Assembly: GCA_022494885.1 (NCBI GenBank)
Contig: JAGVSM010001168.1
Coordinates: 62,001-126,000 of the forward strand
Direction of reading: 5' to 3'
Length of the DNA stretch: 64,000 bases
Origin: Micrasema longulum
Taxonomy: Eukaryota > Arthropoda > Insecta > Trichoptera > Brachycentridae
In this document: positions 52,580-63,649 of the stretch, piece by piece
How positions within the stretch are numbered: the stretch's first letter is position 1
Layout: each line of letters begins with the position of its first letter
Position numbers and translations under genes: made by a program
The notes under the pieces: generated by a model
Seen by the model: only the letters and a program-made list of their open reading frames with translations
Databases searched by the model: none
Told to the model about the DNA's origin: nothing

Positions 52580-53090
52580 CATGTGCTTATAGTCCTTAAA
52601 ATATAGCTTGATTAAAATGACAACTGTCAAACTAATGTCACTAGTGATGGGAAATTACTTCACTGATCAAATCGATTTTATTAGTTTTTTCATGCAAACA
52701 TGAAACTCTGTTTCCGAAAAATGATATAAAAACGCAAAAACAAGCCTGTTCACAAAAAAATAAGACATTTATACTTTTTTCATGAACAACATAAAAAATT
52801 AAAAATAAATATTCCATCAATTTACATTGATCAATATGTCCCATCCTAACGTTTTTGCAAAATGATGTAACGTCGTTAATAATTAGGTTTGTTTTAGTTT
52901 TATATGTATATACTCGTATTTATGTTGATCTATGCGTTAAGCATTTTTTTTTTTTATATTAACACGCCAGATACGAATGATTTTTCGTGTGTCAATATAA
53001 ATAACTCCTTGCACGTGAACACAAAGTTATGTCGTCACTTTTGCTGACAAATTTCATTCTAATCAAGCTACAGTTTAAGGACTATAGCTA
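52580..53090. mobile_element. Non-autonomous DNA transposon T1, copy 2
   Basis: Full-length inverse of 15640-16165. Its ends are inverted repeats: TAGTCCTTAAAATATAGCTT..ATTAAAATGACA at the left and TTTCATTCTAATCAAGCTAC..TTTAAGGACTAT at the right. No ORF. Confidence 0.8.
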
Positions 53091-53154
53091 TCTTCCCACT
53101 GAAATAATAAAACAAAACAATCAATAAATATTGTTTGAGTAATTAGGGCTTTGG

Positions 53155-53540
53155 TACTCCCCTGACGCTACCCGTGTAGGGTGTCGGTGTCCGCAGTTCA
53201 CCGTGCACACACACACACCGCCGCGCCGTTTGCATTAGTGTGCGTCGTGTCGGATGCGATTATTAATCATGTCGCGACAGAGGCGCGCCGCGGGCCTGAA
53301 CAAGGCAGCTACCACCCACCCATACTATCGTACTTTACACCATGCACACACAGCGCGACGTAGTATGGGTGCCGCTGACATCGCTTGTTGCGGTCTCCAC
53401 CGCCCTCGTCACCCGAAAGGGATTATGCGATCCTGGTAATTTAAAATAAAAAAATACTAATAATGATATTTGATGCGCGGTTTGAGCGCTCGCTCGCTCG
53501 TTGAGCGTCCGAAGAAACTGATCACGATCGTGGGGTGGGA
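53155..53540. promoter_or_regulatory. CpG-rich patch with an open frame on the plus strand
   Basis: The patch is clearly less AT-rich than its surroundings (ACACCGCCGCGCCG, CGACAGAGGCGCGCCGCGGG, CGCTCGCTCGCTCGTTGAGC). A frame from ATG at 53269 reads MSRQRRAAGLNKA and ends HPKGIMRSW-stop, with a donor-like CTG|GTAATT just before the stop. It may be a regulatory element or an alternative first exon. I do not recognise the protein. Confidence 0.35.
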
Positions 53541-53544
53541 TTCA

Positions 53545-55670
53545 TGATACATTCAATTTTAGTATGTCAAAATCTTTGTAGACCGGATTAACCAGTTATA
53601 ATGGTCGATAAATTAATGTTCTGATTTCCATAACACATATTCCCTTCATAGATAACGGCCACAAATAAGTTTATAATTATAAAAAAATAAAACAATGATG
53701 CAGAAAGAATGTGGGATTCAAATAAATACAGAAATAAATTAAAAGTGTTATTCATACATCCAGGACAAACAACGATGGCAAAAAAGTTATTTGTTAGTTG
53801 TAAAATTGTTTTCAAGTTTCCTTCACCAAAATATTGCCTAAAAAAAATATTTTTTATGTTTACAAGCAATTGTGAAAACTGTGCTTCCAATATATGATTT
53901 TAATAGTAGATAATATTATTTATTTGATTATTCATATATTTGTTTCTTCATTATTATTAAAACCACGTTTTTCCAAACGGAAAAAAGAGTTTTTGTAAAA
54001 AAGCCCTCCATAGAAATTCCCGACCTGTGTTACATTGAGAGCGGATTGTTATTAGGAGAACATAAAGACGGTTGGATAAGTTTATCGTCATTCTATAAAC
54101 GTTACTCCGCGCGGACCGTTGCGTCGGTTGTAAATACGTCATAAGAAACTTATAGCGTGATTATCGCATTATGTACAAGTTATTTGGAACTTTAGAAAAA
54201 AGTACGGAGTATTTTCGACGAACGCCTGAAGTGGAAGTGAAGCATTTAAACTTTTTTAGCAAATAACGAACTCGCTTTGTCAGCGCGTGGCTGAATCGAG
54301 TTGATTTATTTTACATTCATAAAAATTGCTCTTATGTTTTCTACTCTCCTAATACAACAGATCGTTTGGGTTGAGTAAGAGGGCAGACCGAACGTACCGA
54401 TTCTCAGTCGATAAGAAAAACTTTATTTTTCTTTTTGTCAGAAATTTTGTCGGTCGTTAAACCGACGCGATTTTTGAGTTGACATTAATGAATTTGTTGA
54501 TATTTAAATTGAGTCGTTTAAATCCTTAGATAAATAAATACCACTCTTTTTTACGGAACTAATTTTCTGAAGTGCAGAGTAGTAGGGCAGAGATTAAACG
54601 CGAATCCTTCACTCTTCTAATTATTTTTCTTACACACCTAAAAATATGACTGCCTTCTGGCATGACAAGATCGTCTTATCGTAATCTCATTAGGCATTTA
54701 ATGTTCATAGAAATATCACATAATATAAAATTTCAACGATATATGAACAGAAACGATTAGTTTTTAATCGTCTGTTCTGTGATTTCGCTAACAAACTAAG
54801 ATAATCAAAATAATTATTTTATCATCCTGAAATAGTGTGTGTGTGTTCTTTGAATGCTCCGCTGAAATAATTTTTCACAAATTTTTCATAACCGTACATT
54901 TTCATTCACCAGGAGTACAGACAGGTGTAGGATGATATTCTAAGTACAAGTATAGTACATAATAAGAAAATAACGTTTTCCGTACCACAGCACAGTAGCG
55001 AGTGAGTTTTTCAATTTAAGAGTATTCAACGAGGTTTTCAGGGAAAAACGGAGGTAGCTGTAGGTAACATACGAGTATTTGTTGTTTGCATATATTTTTA
55101 CCGTTTATGCTAATTTTATAATTTTAACAACAACTCTTACTTATTATGCTAAAATACATTTTTTATTCTTTTAAATGCATCGTTGAAAAATGTGAAACAT
55201 TATTGCAATGTAAAATTTTCTATTGCGAAATTAGTATACATTTAAATCTCAATAATATATATTCCTATGTCATTAAAAAAAGCAATATTAGTCACTATAG
55301 ATATCTTTTAGAGGGATCCTGATTTCTAGTTACAGGTGCTAAATTTACTACAAAAAATTAATCAATTATTCACGTAGTATTTTGTTTTTAGTTTATAGTA
55401 TTTATTTTTAGTTAAATTTCATTGTAATTTTGTATCCATGTCGTCTGTAAAAGCATTTTTTTATTGCTAAAATTACTAATGCAAAAAATATTTTTATATT
55501 TTCGATACCACGTAAAAAATCGTTTTTCATGCGAGTGTTTTACAACACTCTTTGTGTCCGGGCGGATTAAGAATACAGTTTTGTGTGTGAAGTAGAACCA
55601 GAACCTTGGACGAGTGTTTTAGACTCTATGACTCTCAGGTAGAAGTCCTGCAAAAGGAAATCGATTGGAG
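53545..55670. other. Mostly unique intronic region with one motif site
   Basis: No repeat family was recognised. 54000-54520 is less AT-rich and complex, like conserved non-coding DNA. 55555-55610 resembles 1190-1240. The rest is AT-rich. Confidence 0.4.
54054..54065 (+). promoter_or_regulatory. AGGAG(A/C)ACATAA motif, site 3
   Basis: Exact match, preceded by GAGCGGATTGTTATT and followed by AGACGGTTGG. An imperfect inverse (TTATGTTTTCTACTCTCCTA) lies at 54332-54351. Confidence 0.4.
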
Positions 55671-55675
55671 ATAAA

Positions 55676-55906
55676 TCCGCCTCGTTGTGATGTGGTTGGC
55701 GCATTTGCCTACTATTCTTGAAATCCCGGGTTCGATTCCTGGGAATGTCGACATGAAATATTGACTAAAAAGGTGGTTCTACACTGCAATATTTACGTTC
55801 CTGAACTGGCACCTTACCTTACCTTCATATAGCACATGATCGATATACGCTGCATTAAGTGTACTAATGCAGTGCCCTATGCACTATCGGGCGGTGATGA
55901 TGACTT
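55676..55906 (+). mobile_element. tRNA-derived SINE (family 2)
   Basis: TCCGCCTCGTTGTGATGTGG (A box), AATCCCGGGTTCGATTCCTG (B box), GACATGAAATATTGACTAAA, then ACCTTACCTTCATATAGC and GCAGTGCCCTATGCACTATC with a GATGATGA end. Confidence 0.85.
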
Positions 55907-56244
55907 CTCTTCTTCCAACCGTTTCAGAAAGCACTTAAAACGTACTTACTACCCGGAGATTAGGAGGAGTAAGTAGGTAAATAACCAATTATCTTACTTT
56001 ACTTGGCACAGTTGGCGTCCGACTGCACTTAGAGCTTTAAGAACCTTCGAAGACGCTGGCCGACTACATTAATTTAAAAATAAAAGCCGGCATCTTCACC
56101 GAGCGGTAAATGCATTCCAGCAATAATTATTATTAATTACGAAGCGGCGAGGAGCCTCACAGCTTACAAGGATAAAAAATACTTATTTGCACCTGGCAAC
56201 GAAAATAACACGAACGGTATTATTATTGGTGTTATTTGTATCTG

Positions 56245-57068
56245 TACTTGGTGTTATCATTGATAGGAATTTGCAATGGGCGGCTCAGGTCCAGTAACTA
56301 GACTCTAGGTTGAGAAAGCTGTGTCATCTATTCCGCTCTAGAGACATTCTGGATATTTCCACTCTCAGAAGTGTGTACTTTGCTCTGTTTCAATCCACTG
56401 CAACCTATGGAATAGCTGGCTGGGGGGGTTGTGCGGCATCCATTTTAAAGCCTCTCATAATTTCACAGAAATTATTATTGAGAATAATATTCCGGCGCCC
56501 TCCAACATACCCGTCAGAACAGTTGTTCCAATGCATGAAGGTGCTGGATATGAGACAACTGTACCTAAAAGAAGCACTTGGACACTTCTGGTCGAACAAT
56601 AAGGAGAGGTCTCAGCAAAATGTCCGCACAAGGTTTTCCCAGAGCATGAATTATGTCATACCCAAAACCCGTACGATTTTTCCTCAGAGGCATCTCTCAT
56701 TTATCGCACCGAGAGTTTTAAATATTTTGGAAGAGCGTATTAAGCTCTCAAGGACAAAAACTATTTTCAAGAAAGTAGTTAAGGACTGGATTTTCCTCAG
56801 TGGGGGGGATTTAAGTAGGAAACTTCTTGATGATCTTCCGAATGTTCGAGTTTACTGTTTACTATATTGATGTGCCATATATAAATGTATTTTTTATAAA
56901 ATTATTTTCAATGTTTCTGATCCTATATATGTGGTGATATACTCATGTGTCTGTACCAACTAATTGCTAGTCCCATCTCAACACAGGACGTCTAGTCCCA
57001 TGGAGTTGGGACTTATGTCTCAAATAATGTACAATAAACTTATGTATGTAAATAAATAAATAAAAAAT
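56245..57068 (+). mobile_element. LINE reverse-transcriptase C-terminus (family D), well preserved
   Basis: The plus strand reads GVIIDRNLQWAAQVQ, a stop, then a 186-codon frame (56310-56870) with LRSVYFALFQSTATYGIAGW, PPTYPSEQLFQCMKVLD, NVRTRFSQSMNYVIPKTRT and a stop at 56868-56870. The 3' UTR ends with (AAAT)n at about 57050-57066. Only one stop lies in about 200 codons, so it is fairly young. Confidence 0.88.
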
Positions 57069-57364
57069 TAATATTATTATAGTTGGATAATTTTTTAAAA
57101 ATAAAAACCCTTATTAGCATAAAAAAACAATACATACATTTAAAAAAATGGAACGCTTAAGTCTGAACTTGCCAAAAAAGAGTCTGGCTCTTGTGTTTGG
57201 CAAGTTTACAAAATATTATAAAAAAGAAACAAAAAATGAAAACAAAATAATACAATACATAAGAAATTAAACATTGAGAAAATTTAACACTAATACAATT
57301 TTAAAAAAATAAATAAAAACACAAAATTTATAAATTGATATACACAGGCACATATTATACATAC

Positions 57365-57535
57365 ATCTTTATTTTCAGAATACGGTTAATGTTCATTATG
57401 TCAGGAAGCTTTTCTTTAATTTATCCTTAAATTTTCCGTAATTTATTTCTTGACGTAGATTTTGTGGTAAACTATTGAAAAGCTTCCGTCCTATATACAT
57501 AGGTATAATGATGTTTGGCCGTGGAAGTTTTAATT
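57365..57535 (-). mobile_element. LINE C-terminus
   Basis: The minus strand reads LPRPNIIIPMYIGRKLFNSL, PQNLRQEINYGKFKDKLKK: the LFNSLP..LR....FK.KLKK pattern of LINE C-termini. Confidence 0.65.
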
Positions 57536-57539
57536 CTCT

Positions 57540-58265
57540 GTAGAGCGAAGCATCCTGTTCTCAACCTTTCCGAAATATGGTCCGATGGGAGGCTCCTTAT
57601 GCACGAGGAGCCGGGTGTCGCTACCGTGAAGGCTGAACCGGGGACCAGTACTGACCAGCCTAGGATAACCAGTAATATAATTATGTTTACAGAAATGGAT
57701 ATTGACTATCCTGACATTAAACAAGTAGCAAATCAGCCTCACGTTATCTGTTCTGAGATTACGCAGAGGACTTACGCTCCTATTGCATAATTGCTGATAT
57801 AATAATCAATACGTTACTTACTCTTCATCGGGGCTTTGACAAACTTAGAACTACTTGGGATGCTATTTATACTAGAGCCCTTACAGGGCTTTGCAGATTG
57901 AACAAATACCTTTCCGAAACTTCTAGATTTAGGTTCTGCAGTGCAGATGAGGAAACACCTAAACACATTCTATGTGAATGTGATGCTATACATCATAAAA
58001 GGAGCCCCATCCTCGGGGGACCTCTGGTTAAACCTGAGGATGTTAAAGAGCTGGCTCCCTACCTAATAGCCCTATACTTTACGGATCTGGGCTTGGAGGC
58101 GAAGATTTAGCAAAATGTTAACTCTCGCCTTCCACATAGAAGTCAGGCTCTTTATAGACCCGGGCTCGGAGGGCGAGAACTATTCACGGGGACCCGTCAT
58201 ATAGATCTTCATAGGTCGCAGTTACGTCTGGAGCTTGAGTGCCAAACGAACTCGAAATTTTAGAC
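57540..58265 (+). mobile_element. LINE 3' end (family B, RNase H-type C-terminus)
   Basis: The plus strand at 57825-58110 reads GFDKLRTTWDAIYTRALTGL, CRLNKYLSETSRFRFC, EETPKHILCECDAI and YFTDLGLEAKI-stop. The C-x-x-x-x-E....HILCECD pattern is the Cys-His end of R1/jockey-type polyproteins. The 3' UTR has CTCGCCTTCCACATAG and GTGACGG-type words shared with 41046 and 1345. The frame at 57515-57790 just before it is of unknown origin. Confidence 0.82.
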
Positions 58266-58269
58266 TGTG

Positions 58270-59780
58270 TAAATAACAATCAGTGATTGGAGACTACTAT
58301 TTTTTTATAAATAAAAAAATCGAACAACTATTGTTTCGCTTTATTGGGGCATTTTCAAATAATTGGTAAGATTGACTGAAGGTAATATACAGTTATATAA
58401 GTCTAAGTGAATACAAATACCCAATAATTCAGCATACACTCAATGAACAACGATTTGTCAGTGCCTATTAGTTTTTTTTAAATGTTTATTGTGGTGTCGA
58501 AAAATCCAAAGAACATTTTTTTTAGATACCTACTGAAATAATTTAATATGTAGTTTAATCATTTTATGGTTACCGCAACAAAAAAATATTAGGTACGTAA
58601 AATGGAATAAATAACTAAAAATGATCAACTGGTTTCGGAATAACGGGGAGTACGTAACACCTAAACCAGGTATGCAGGTACGCAGCCAGTGGTATAAAAA
58701 ACTGTTAATTTCACAAAATCGATGCATGCATTCTTTACGAGGCTGTTAAGAAAATTCTTTCATAAATGTCGACATTTCAAGAATCGTATTTTTTCTCGAT
58801 TTTCTTTGCGTATCGGGGACGAAAAGATTTTTTTTCCAAATCAGGAAAGGCAAGAGAAGGCTGCGATTTGCGGGCTCAAATTACCAGGAGCACATAACAG
58901 CGCGCGGATCGGTCGAGGCCGAAATCCGGAGCGATGTAATTTACTCGGCAATTTGCGGCTCTTTGTCCGTTCGGCCCGCGAGCTAAGCATGTACATTTTT
59001 ATTACGCTCACCGAACAATACACGCTATATTTTATACCTCCTGCACGCCATGGCGCCCTGCTGCTATCTGCGCTAGAACAATATGTGTTATGCGACTGCG
59101 AGCAATTTTTATTTATTTATTCTAAAACGAAAAAGTAAAAACTACCCCCGTTTATTGTATTGTATTTTACAGAAACATTAGAAACATTTTTTCCCCACAA
59201 AAAAAAACTACGGTCACAATTTCGTTTTGAATATAATGCGCGAATTTTGTTTTAAGTGTTGTTTTTGAGGAAGAAGAGGAAGACAAATAATAAAAACAAA
59301 TTTCTAAGAATAAATTAAATATTGCGAATTTTAAAAATTCAGTAGTCCAGAAATGCCCACCCAAGACTAGTGATTTTAGTGATTATTTTGATCAACATGA
59401 GATCATTCTGTCATTATCCTTTTGTTATTGGACAAATGAATTCATTGTCAATTGTTATCCTTATGTGATTTATGGCAATGGATATTCAATCACAATCTAT
59501 TTTAATCGACTGGACTATCGTTTACATACATACTCGTAATAGATACAGTATCACAAAATACCTAAAAATTTGTACTTGATCACAGAAGAATTCAGAATTA
59601 AATACAAACGATTGGTTCAATTGTGATAATTTTTAAATACTTAAAATCTTCAAATAATAATAATTGAATTATTCGGGAAAGTGATGATAATATTCAATTA
59701 TTTATAATATTCAGTACACTTCCACCCAAACAAATCAAACAGTCGCAGACGTACCCAATGAGGTACAGGCCCTACAGGAA
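58270..59780. other. Mostly unique intronic region with one motif site
   Basis: 58720-59110 is less AT-rich and stays open for 138 codons on the plus strand, but codon use and lack of homology argue against a gene. It contains CGCGCGGATCGGTCGAGGCC and CCATGGCGCCCTGCTGC. The rest is AT-rich. Confidence 0.4.
58886..58897 (+). promoter_or_regulatory. AGGAG(A/C)ACATAA motif, site 4
   Basis: Exact match, preceded by GCGGGCTCAAATTACC and followed by CAGCGCGCGGATCGG. Confidence 0.4.
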
Positions 59781-59787
59781 ATTGGAC

Positions 59788-59945
59788 ACAAAAAATGCCT
59801 TCTTGCGCGCGGTAAAAATTACAGCATTAAATTTTACGGCATAGTTTCTTGAAAATGTTCGAGAAAAATAATAAAAAATATTTGAATAAAAACGAACTAC
59901 CTTGAATGACGCGACGTCACTAGTTTATATGAATCAACCGATAAT
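59788..59945 (+). repeat. Dispersed repeat R1, copy 2
   Basis: Direct match to 19431-19590 (CGCGCGGTAAAAATTACAGC, TTTCTTGAAAATG, AAAACGAACTACC, GACGTCACTAG, ATATGAATCA). Confidence 0.65.
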
Positions 59946-59949
59946 AGAG

Positions 59950-60590
59950 CTGTGAAAGATATCCTGTTTACTTACCGTCAACGGACCAATCGAGAATATG
60001 CGGAAGAGAACCTCTGACGTCACATGTGGAGTAATTACAGAAATACAAAACTTAATAAAATCATAGCGCTGATAATACGGTGTATAAAAAAATATTTATC
60101 TTCGTTTAATAGTCTTGAAAAATATTTTATTTTATAAACCACTGAACTTCCTCATTAGATCAGTCACATTTTGGGCTGCGAAAATCTAAAATAGCACATT
60201 ATTTTAGAAGGATAGACAAATAGCACGAACCGTAGAGGATGGACTTCTCTGAAAATATCTTGACCAAATTTATGGACATGAACTACTGTCCATAAATAAC
60301 TGCTAAACCATCCCGAGGATTGAAACTAAAAGTAGAAGAGTACTACTAAAAAGTTACCTATAATAATTATCATTTTCAACTGCCAAGACCTGTTTCTTAT
60401 TTATAATTAAAACAAGATCCTCGTCTGCATAGCCACTTCCTTCTCGCCCTTTCCCTCGTGACGGATACAGTTATGATATAGATTATACAGAACACAGAAC
60501 AGATAGTCATGTTCTGGTCAGAGCGAAGAGCATCAGTCACGGAAGACCACAGCGTAGACTTGATTAAGAAGATTTAATTAAGTAACTCCA
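59950..60590. other. Unassigned sequence
   Basis: Nothing was recognised. Confidence 0.3.
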
Positions 60591-60594
60591 TCGG

Positions 60595-61400
60595 TTAGGC
60601 GAGCGACCTCCGGATCTTCTTCACTTCACTCCACCCGTCGCAACGAGCTTTTCGAGCCTGTCCGATTCTTTCCTGGCGATGTATCCAAAATATTGTAGGA
60701 TTCGCATATAACATATAGTTGACGGCTACAGCTTGCCCACCACATACCGCACACCGCACCTGAGGACATAAGTCTTCTTGGCGGTGCCCACATATACGGG
60801 AAATTTGCTCGTTGCTGAACGAGAAAAGTTGCAAGAAGGAGCTCTCTGTAATCGGGTAGCCTTAGCATCTTTGTGCTGAAAGAAAGTAATCCAGTAGTAC
60901 ATAATATGTCTCGTACTTCATTGGACTGAGAAAAGAGGGAAGTGAATTCTTCACTGACTGGGATTAAATTGATTGGACTTGATCAATTCGCTGAAACTTA
61001 AAAAAATCTCTTTGGAAGCCACCAAATCTGTATATCCGACAGGACCTATAGCAGGGCCACGGATAGTAGCGAGAAGTTTCATTCAGTAATCATAGAGAGG
61101 GGGAAAGGGAAAAGACCACATGATGTGTTCAGAAGACTGATTAGGATATCCGCAGCAGCATGAAGGGTATTCAACAATGTTGAAATCAAATATTTTTTTA
61201 TTAAATTTATCATGACCTGATAAAAACGGCGTAGTCCATTTGTACGCATCGCCGTTCTTGGAATGCGGAGCATTCTTCTCCAACGCCTTGTTTCGAAGGC
61301 ATCATTCTTTTTTCTCTCGGACTCTCAATGTCCATGTTTCTACTCCGTATGAATAAAATCAGAGAGACTATCGATATTGTGCTAGGATACATCGTCAATC
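60595..61400 (-). mobile_element. LINE C-terminal region (RNase H-adjacent, Cys-His motif)
   Basis: The minus strand at 61083-61283 reads GHDKFNKKIFDFNIVEYPSC and CGYPNQSSEHIMWSF: the GHGxF...L..F.....C.CG..QS.EH....C pattern that follows RNase H in R1/jockey-type elements. The 60595-60868 part has C-x-x-C-rich frames and may be its 3' continuation or another element. Confidence 0.6.
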
Positions 61401-61439
61401 TTTATTTATTATTATTTTTAGTTAAGTCATTGTTTCCAT

Positions 61440-61808
61440 TTCCAAGTTTCAGCGAGAGTGTAAATCTGAGTCAGGTATAATTGATAAGATTAAGAAAGGG
61501 TCTCTGAGATGGTTTGGTCATGTAGAACGAATGGATAACGAAATAATTGTAAAACAAGTATATATGGCGAAAATTAACTGTAACGCGAGACAAGGACGAT
61601 CAAAGAAGACGTGGCGTGATCAGATTAACCAAAATCTTAAGTCTGGTCATGTCAAAAGCAGGCAGAACCGAAGGGCATGTATGACAAGTGACAAGATGTA
61701 TGAATGTGGAAGAAGCTAGAAATGTATCCCCAGGATATACGTGTGTTGCTGTCCATTCTCTCTGCTACCCCTACAGGAAAGGGCATGATGGTAGTAGTAG
61801 TAGTCATT
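61440..61808 (+). mobile_element. LINE 3' end (family A) with GTA-repeat tail
   Basis: The plus strand reads LRWFGHVERMDNEIIVKQVY, MAKINCNARQGRSKKTW and QNLKSGHVKSRQNRRACM, then CCCCTACAGGAAAGGGCATG and (GTA)n at 61793-61806. It is the inverse of 3732-4130. Confidence 0.85.
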
Positions 61809-61809
61809 G

Positions 61810-62340
61810 TTTTCAATTCCAATATTTTAAGCAATGATTTCCGATTACATGTACCTTAAGGTAATAGAGCCGCCCATTCGGAGAAAACGATTATTGATCA
61901 CGAAGTTAGCTACATATTACAGCAATACAACGAGCCGTAGGTACATGGATTGATAATTGCAAGCGCTAACCGAAATCGTCCACAGGATGTTTGTTGTTTC
62001 TAAAAACTTAACTAAAACCAAAACAAAAATTTAGGACGCTTCTGTTTTATGCAATAGAGCTTAAGGGCTTCTCTAGATAATTATTAATCTGATAGTTGTA
62101 CGGTTTTAAAGGCACATACATCTGGGCCTGGGTGAGAGACAGGTTCTAGGTTCTCGAGAGATGCAAGTCGTCAGGCAAGGAGACTATAAGTGCTAAGAGA
62201 TGTTGCATCATTTCAGCGGTCTCTATTATTTTCTATGAGACTAGAGAAGGTCCGACGTCCGACGCATGTAGCGTTGCCAGTTTTTTATTGCCTTGTACCA
62301 TTGACTGCAGAAACCAGCCGTGTGCGAGTTTTACATATTG
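61810..62340. other. Unassigned sequence
   Basis: The open frame at 62190-62429 has no recognised homology and runs into an M1 flank. Confidence 0.3.
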
Positions 62341-62498
62341 TTATTAGTGACCAACCGAAACAAGATTTTCAGTTTGTCCAAATGTTTGTAGACAAAAGAC
62401 TGGATTTCATTCTCCCAGGGAGTCATTAACATTAACAAATTACAACAGAGATGGGGAACATTTTAGAGAAGGGAATATGGTAGTCTAGGCATTCAGCA
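62341..62498. mobile_element. Foldback repeat (family M1), arm and flank
   Basis: CAAATGTTTGTAGACAAAAG..CTGGATTTCATTC is the inverse of the flank at 36180-36240. It is followed by ATTACAACAGAGATGGGGAA and TAGTCTAGGCATT. Confidence 0.75.
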
Positions 62499-62499
62499 A

Positions 62500-63647
62500 A
62501 CTAGCTTACCAACCTAAACTTACCTTGCCTTCACAAAAGGCGCATGATTGCGGATCAATTGTTTATCTACAATTTACTTAATAATCGGATCGATTGTGCC
62601 GATTTGCTGGCTGGAATCAATTGTAATATTCCCCTTCGTCGCTCTAGACATACTTCGTTACTGAGCAACGACAAATGCAACACCAGATCAGCTCAGAATT
62701 CTTTATTAGGAAGAGAAATTAGACATTTTTCTAAATTTGAGAAGATGTACCTACGATCTTGATTTATTTTACGACTCAGCTCTCCGCTGCAAACGGAAGC
62801 TGAGTCTCATTTACAATAATAATATTTAGCCTCGATTAACAATATCAGCCTCTATTAATAATATTCAGCCACTTTAAAAAATAAAAAACAAACACCACAT
62901 TTCGCACAAATGAAGTAATGCGTTAAACATATTCTTGTCACATTTTGTTGTCTTGTCAGAAATTGTATTATAAATTGTGTTGTGTACGTAATTGATGCTC
63001 TGTTAGGTGTATGTTTTTTTGTAATAATATCATTGTAATTATACCAAAAGTGCTATGAGTCGGCTGGTGAAGATCTGGAAGAATCGCAGTATAACCATTA
63101 ACACCAAAAAGAGACTGGTGAAGGCCTTAGTTTTCTCAGTGTGCATGTACGGTGTGGAGTGTTGGACATCGAGGGAATCTGAAAAGAAAAAAATCGAAGC
63201 TTTCGAGATGTGGTGTTGGCGGCGAGTGCTGCGGATTCCGTGGACGGCCAGACGTACGAATGCATCTATTCTCCAGGAACTGGACATATGAGAAAGACTG
63301 ATATCCATGTGTGAGAAAAGAATCCTGCAGTTCTTTGGGCATATTTCCAGGGGAGATTCTGATAGCTTGAAGATAACTATTCTCCTGGGAAGTGTCGAAG
63401 GGACAAGGTCGCGTGGACGCCAACCGACAAGATGGAGCGGCACAGTCACTGAGTTATCAGAATCATCACTGACGAATGCCTATAGAAGAGCACAAGACCG
63501 TTCCAGGTGGAGGGAGACTGTCCGCAGACGAGCCATGCTTGGAGTCAGACGTAATCACCATCCTCAGACATGAGGCACGGATTGAAGAGAGAATTATACC
63601 AATAAAGCACTGTGTGCACAACAATAAAAAAAAAATTACACGGCTTA
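62500..63647 (+). mobile_element. LINE 3' end (family E) carrying a nested LINE
   Basis: The plus frame 62544-62762 reads FIYNLLNNRIDCADLLAGIN and IPLRRSRHTSLLSN. The 3' UTR (62765-63036) continues after a 544-bp insertion with TAAAGCACTGTGTGCACAAC at 63603-63622, matching 17860-18240. Confidence 0.82.
63048..63591 (+). mobile_element. Nested RTE-like LINE, 5'-truncated, with 11-bp target duplication
   Basis: The plus strand reads KRLVKALVFSVCMYGVECWT, FEMWCWRRVLRIPWTARRTN, one stop at 63289-63291, then EKRILQFFGHISRG and RSRGRQPTRWSGTVTEL, ending at a stop near 63573. It is flanked by AATTATACCAA at 63037-63047 and 63592-63602, a perfect 11-bp duplication. Only the C-terminal third is present, as expected for a 5'-truncated insertion. 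Confidence 0.92.
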
Positions 63648-63649
63648 CG

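Noticed and set aside
58880..58906. REST/NRSF-type silencer site at the fourth motif
   Set aside because: Only the ACAGCGC half is similar; the other half does not align, and the other motif copies lack it.
58722..59138. 138-residue open frame as a gene
   Set aside because: There is no homology and no splice or start evidence. The surrounding DNA looks like conserved non-coding sequence with one of the motif sites.
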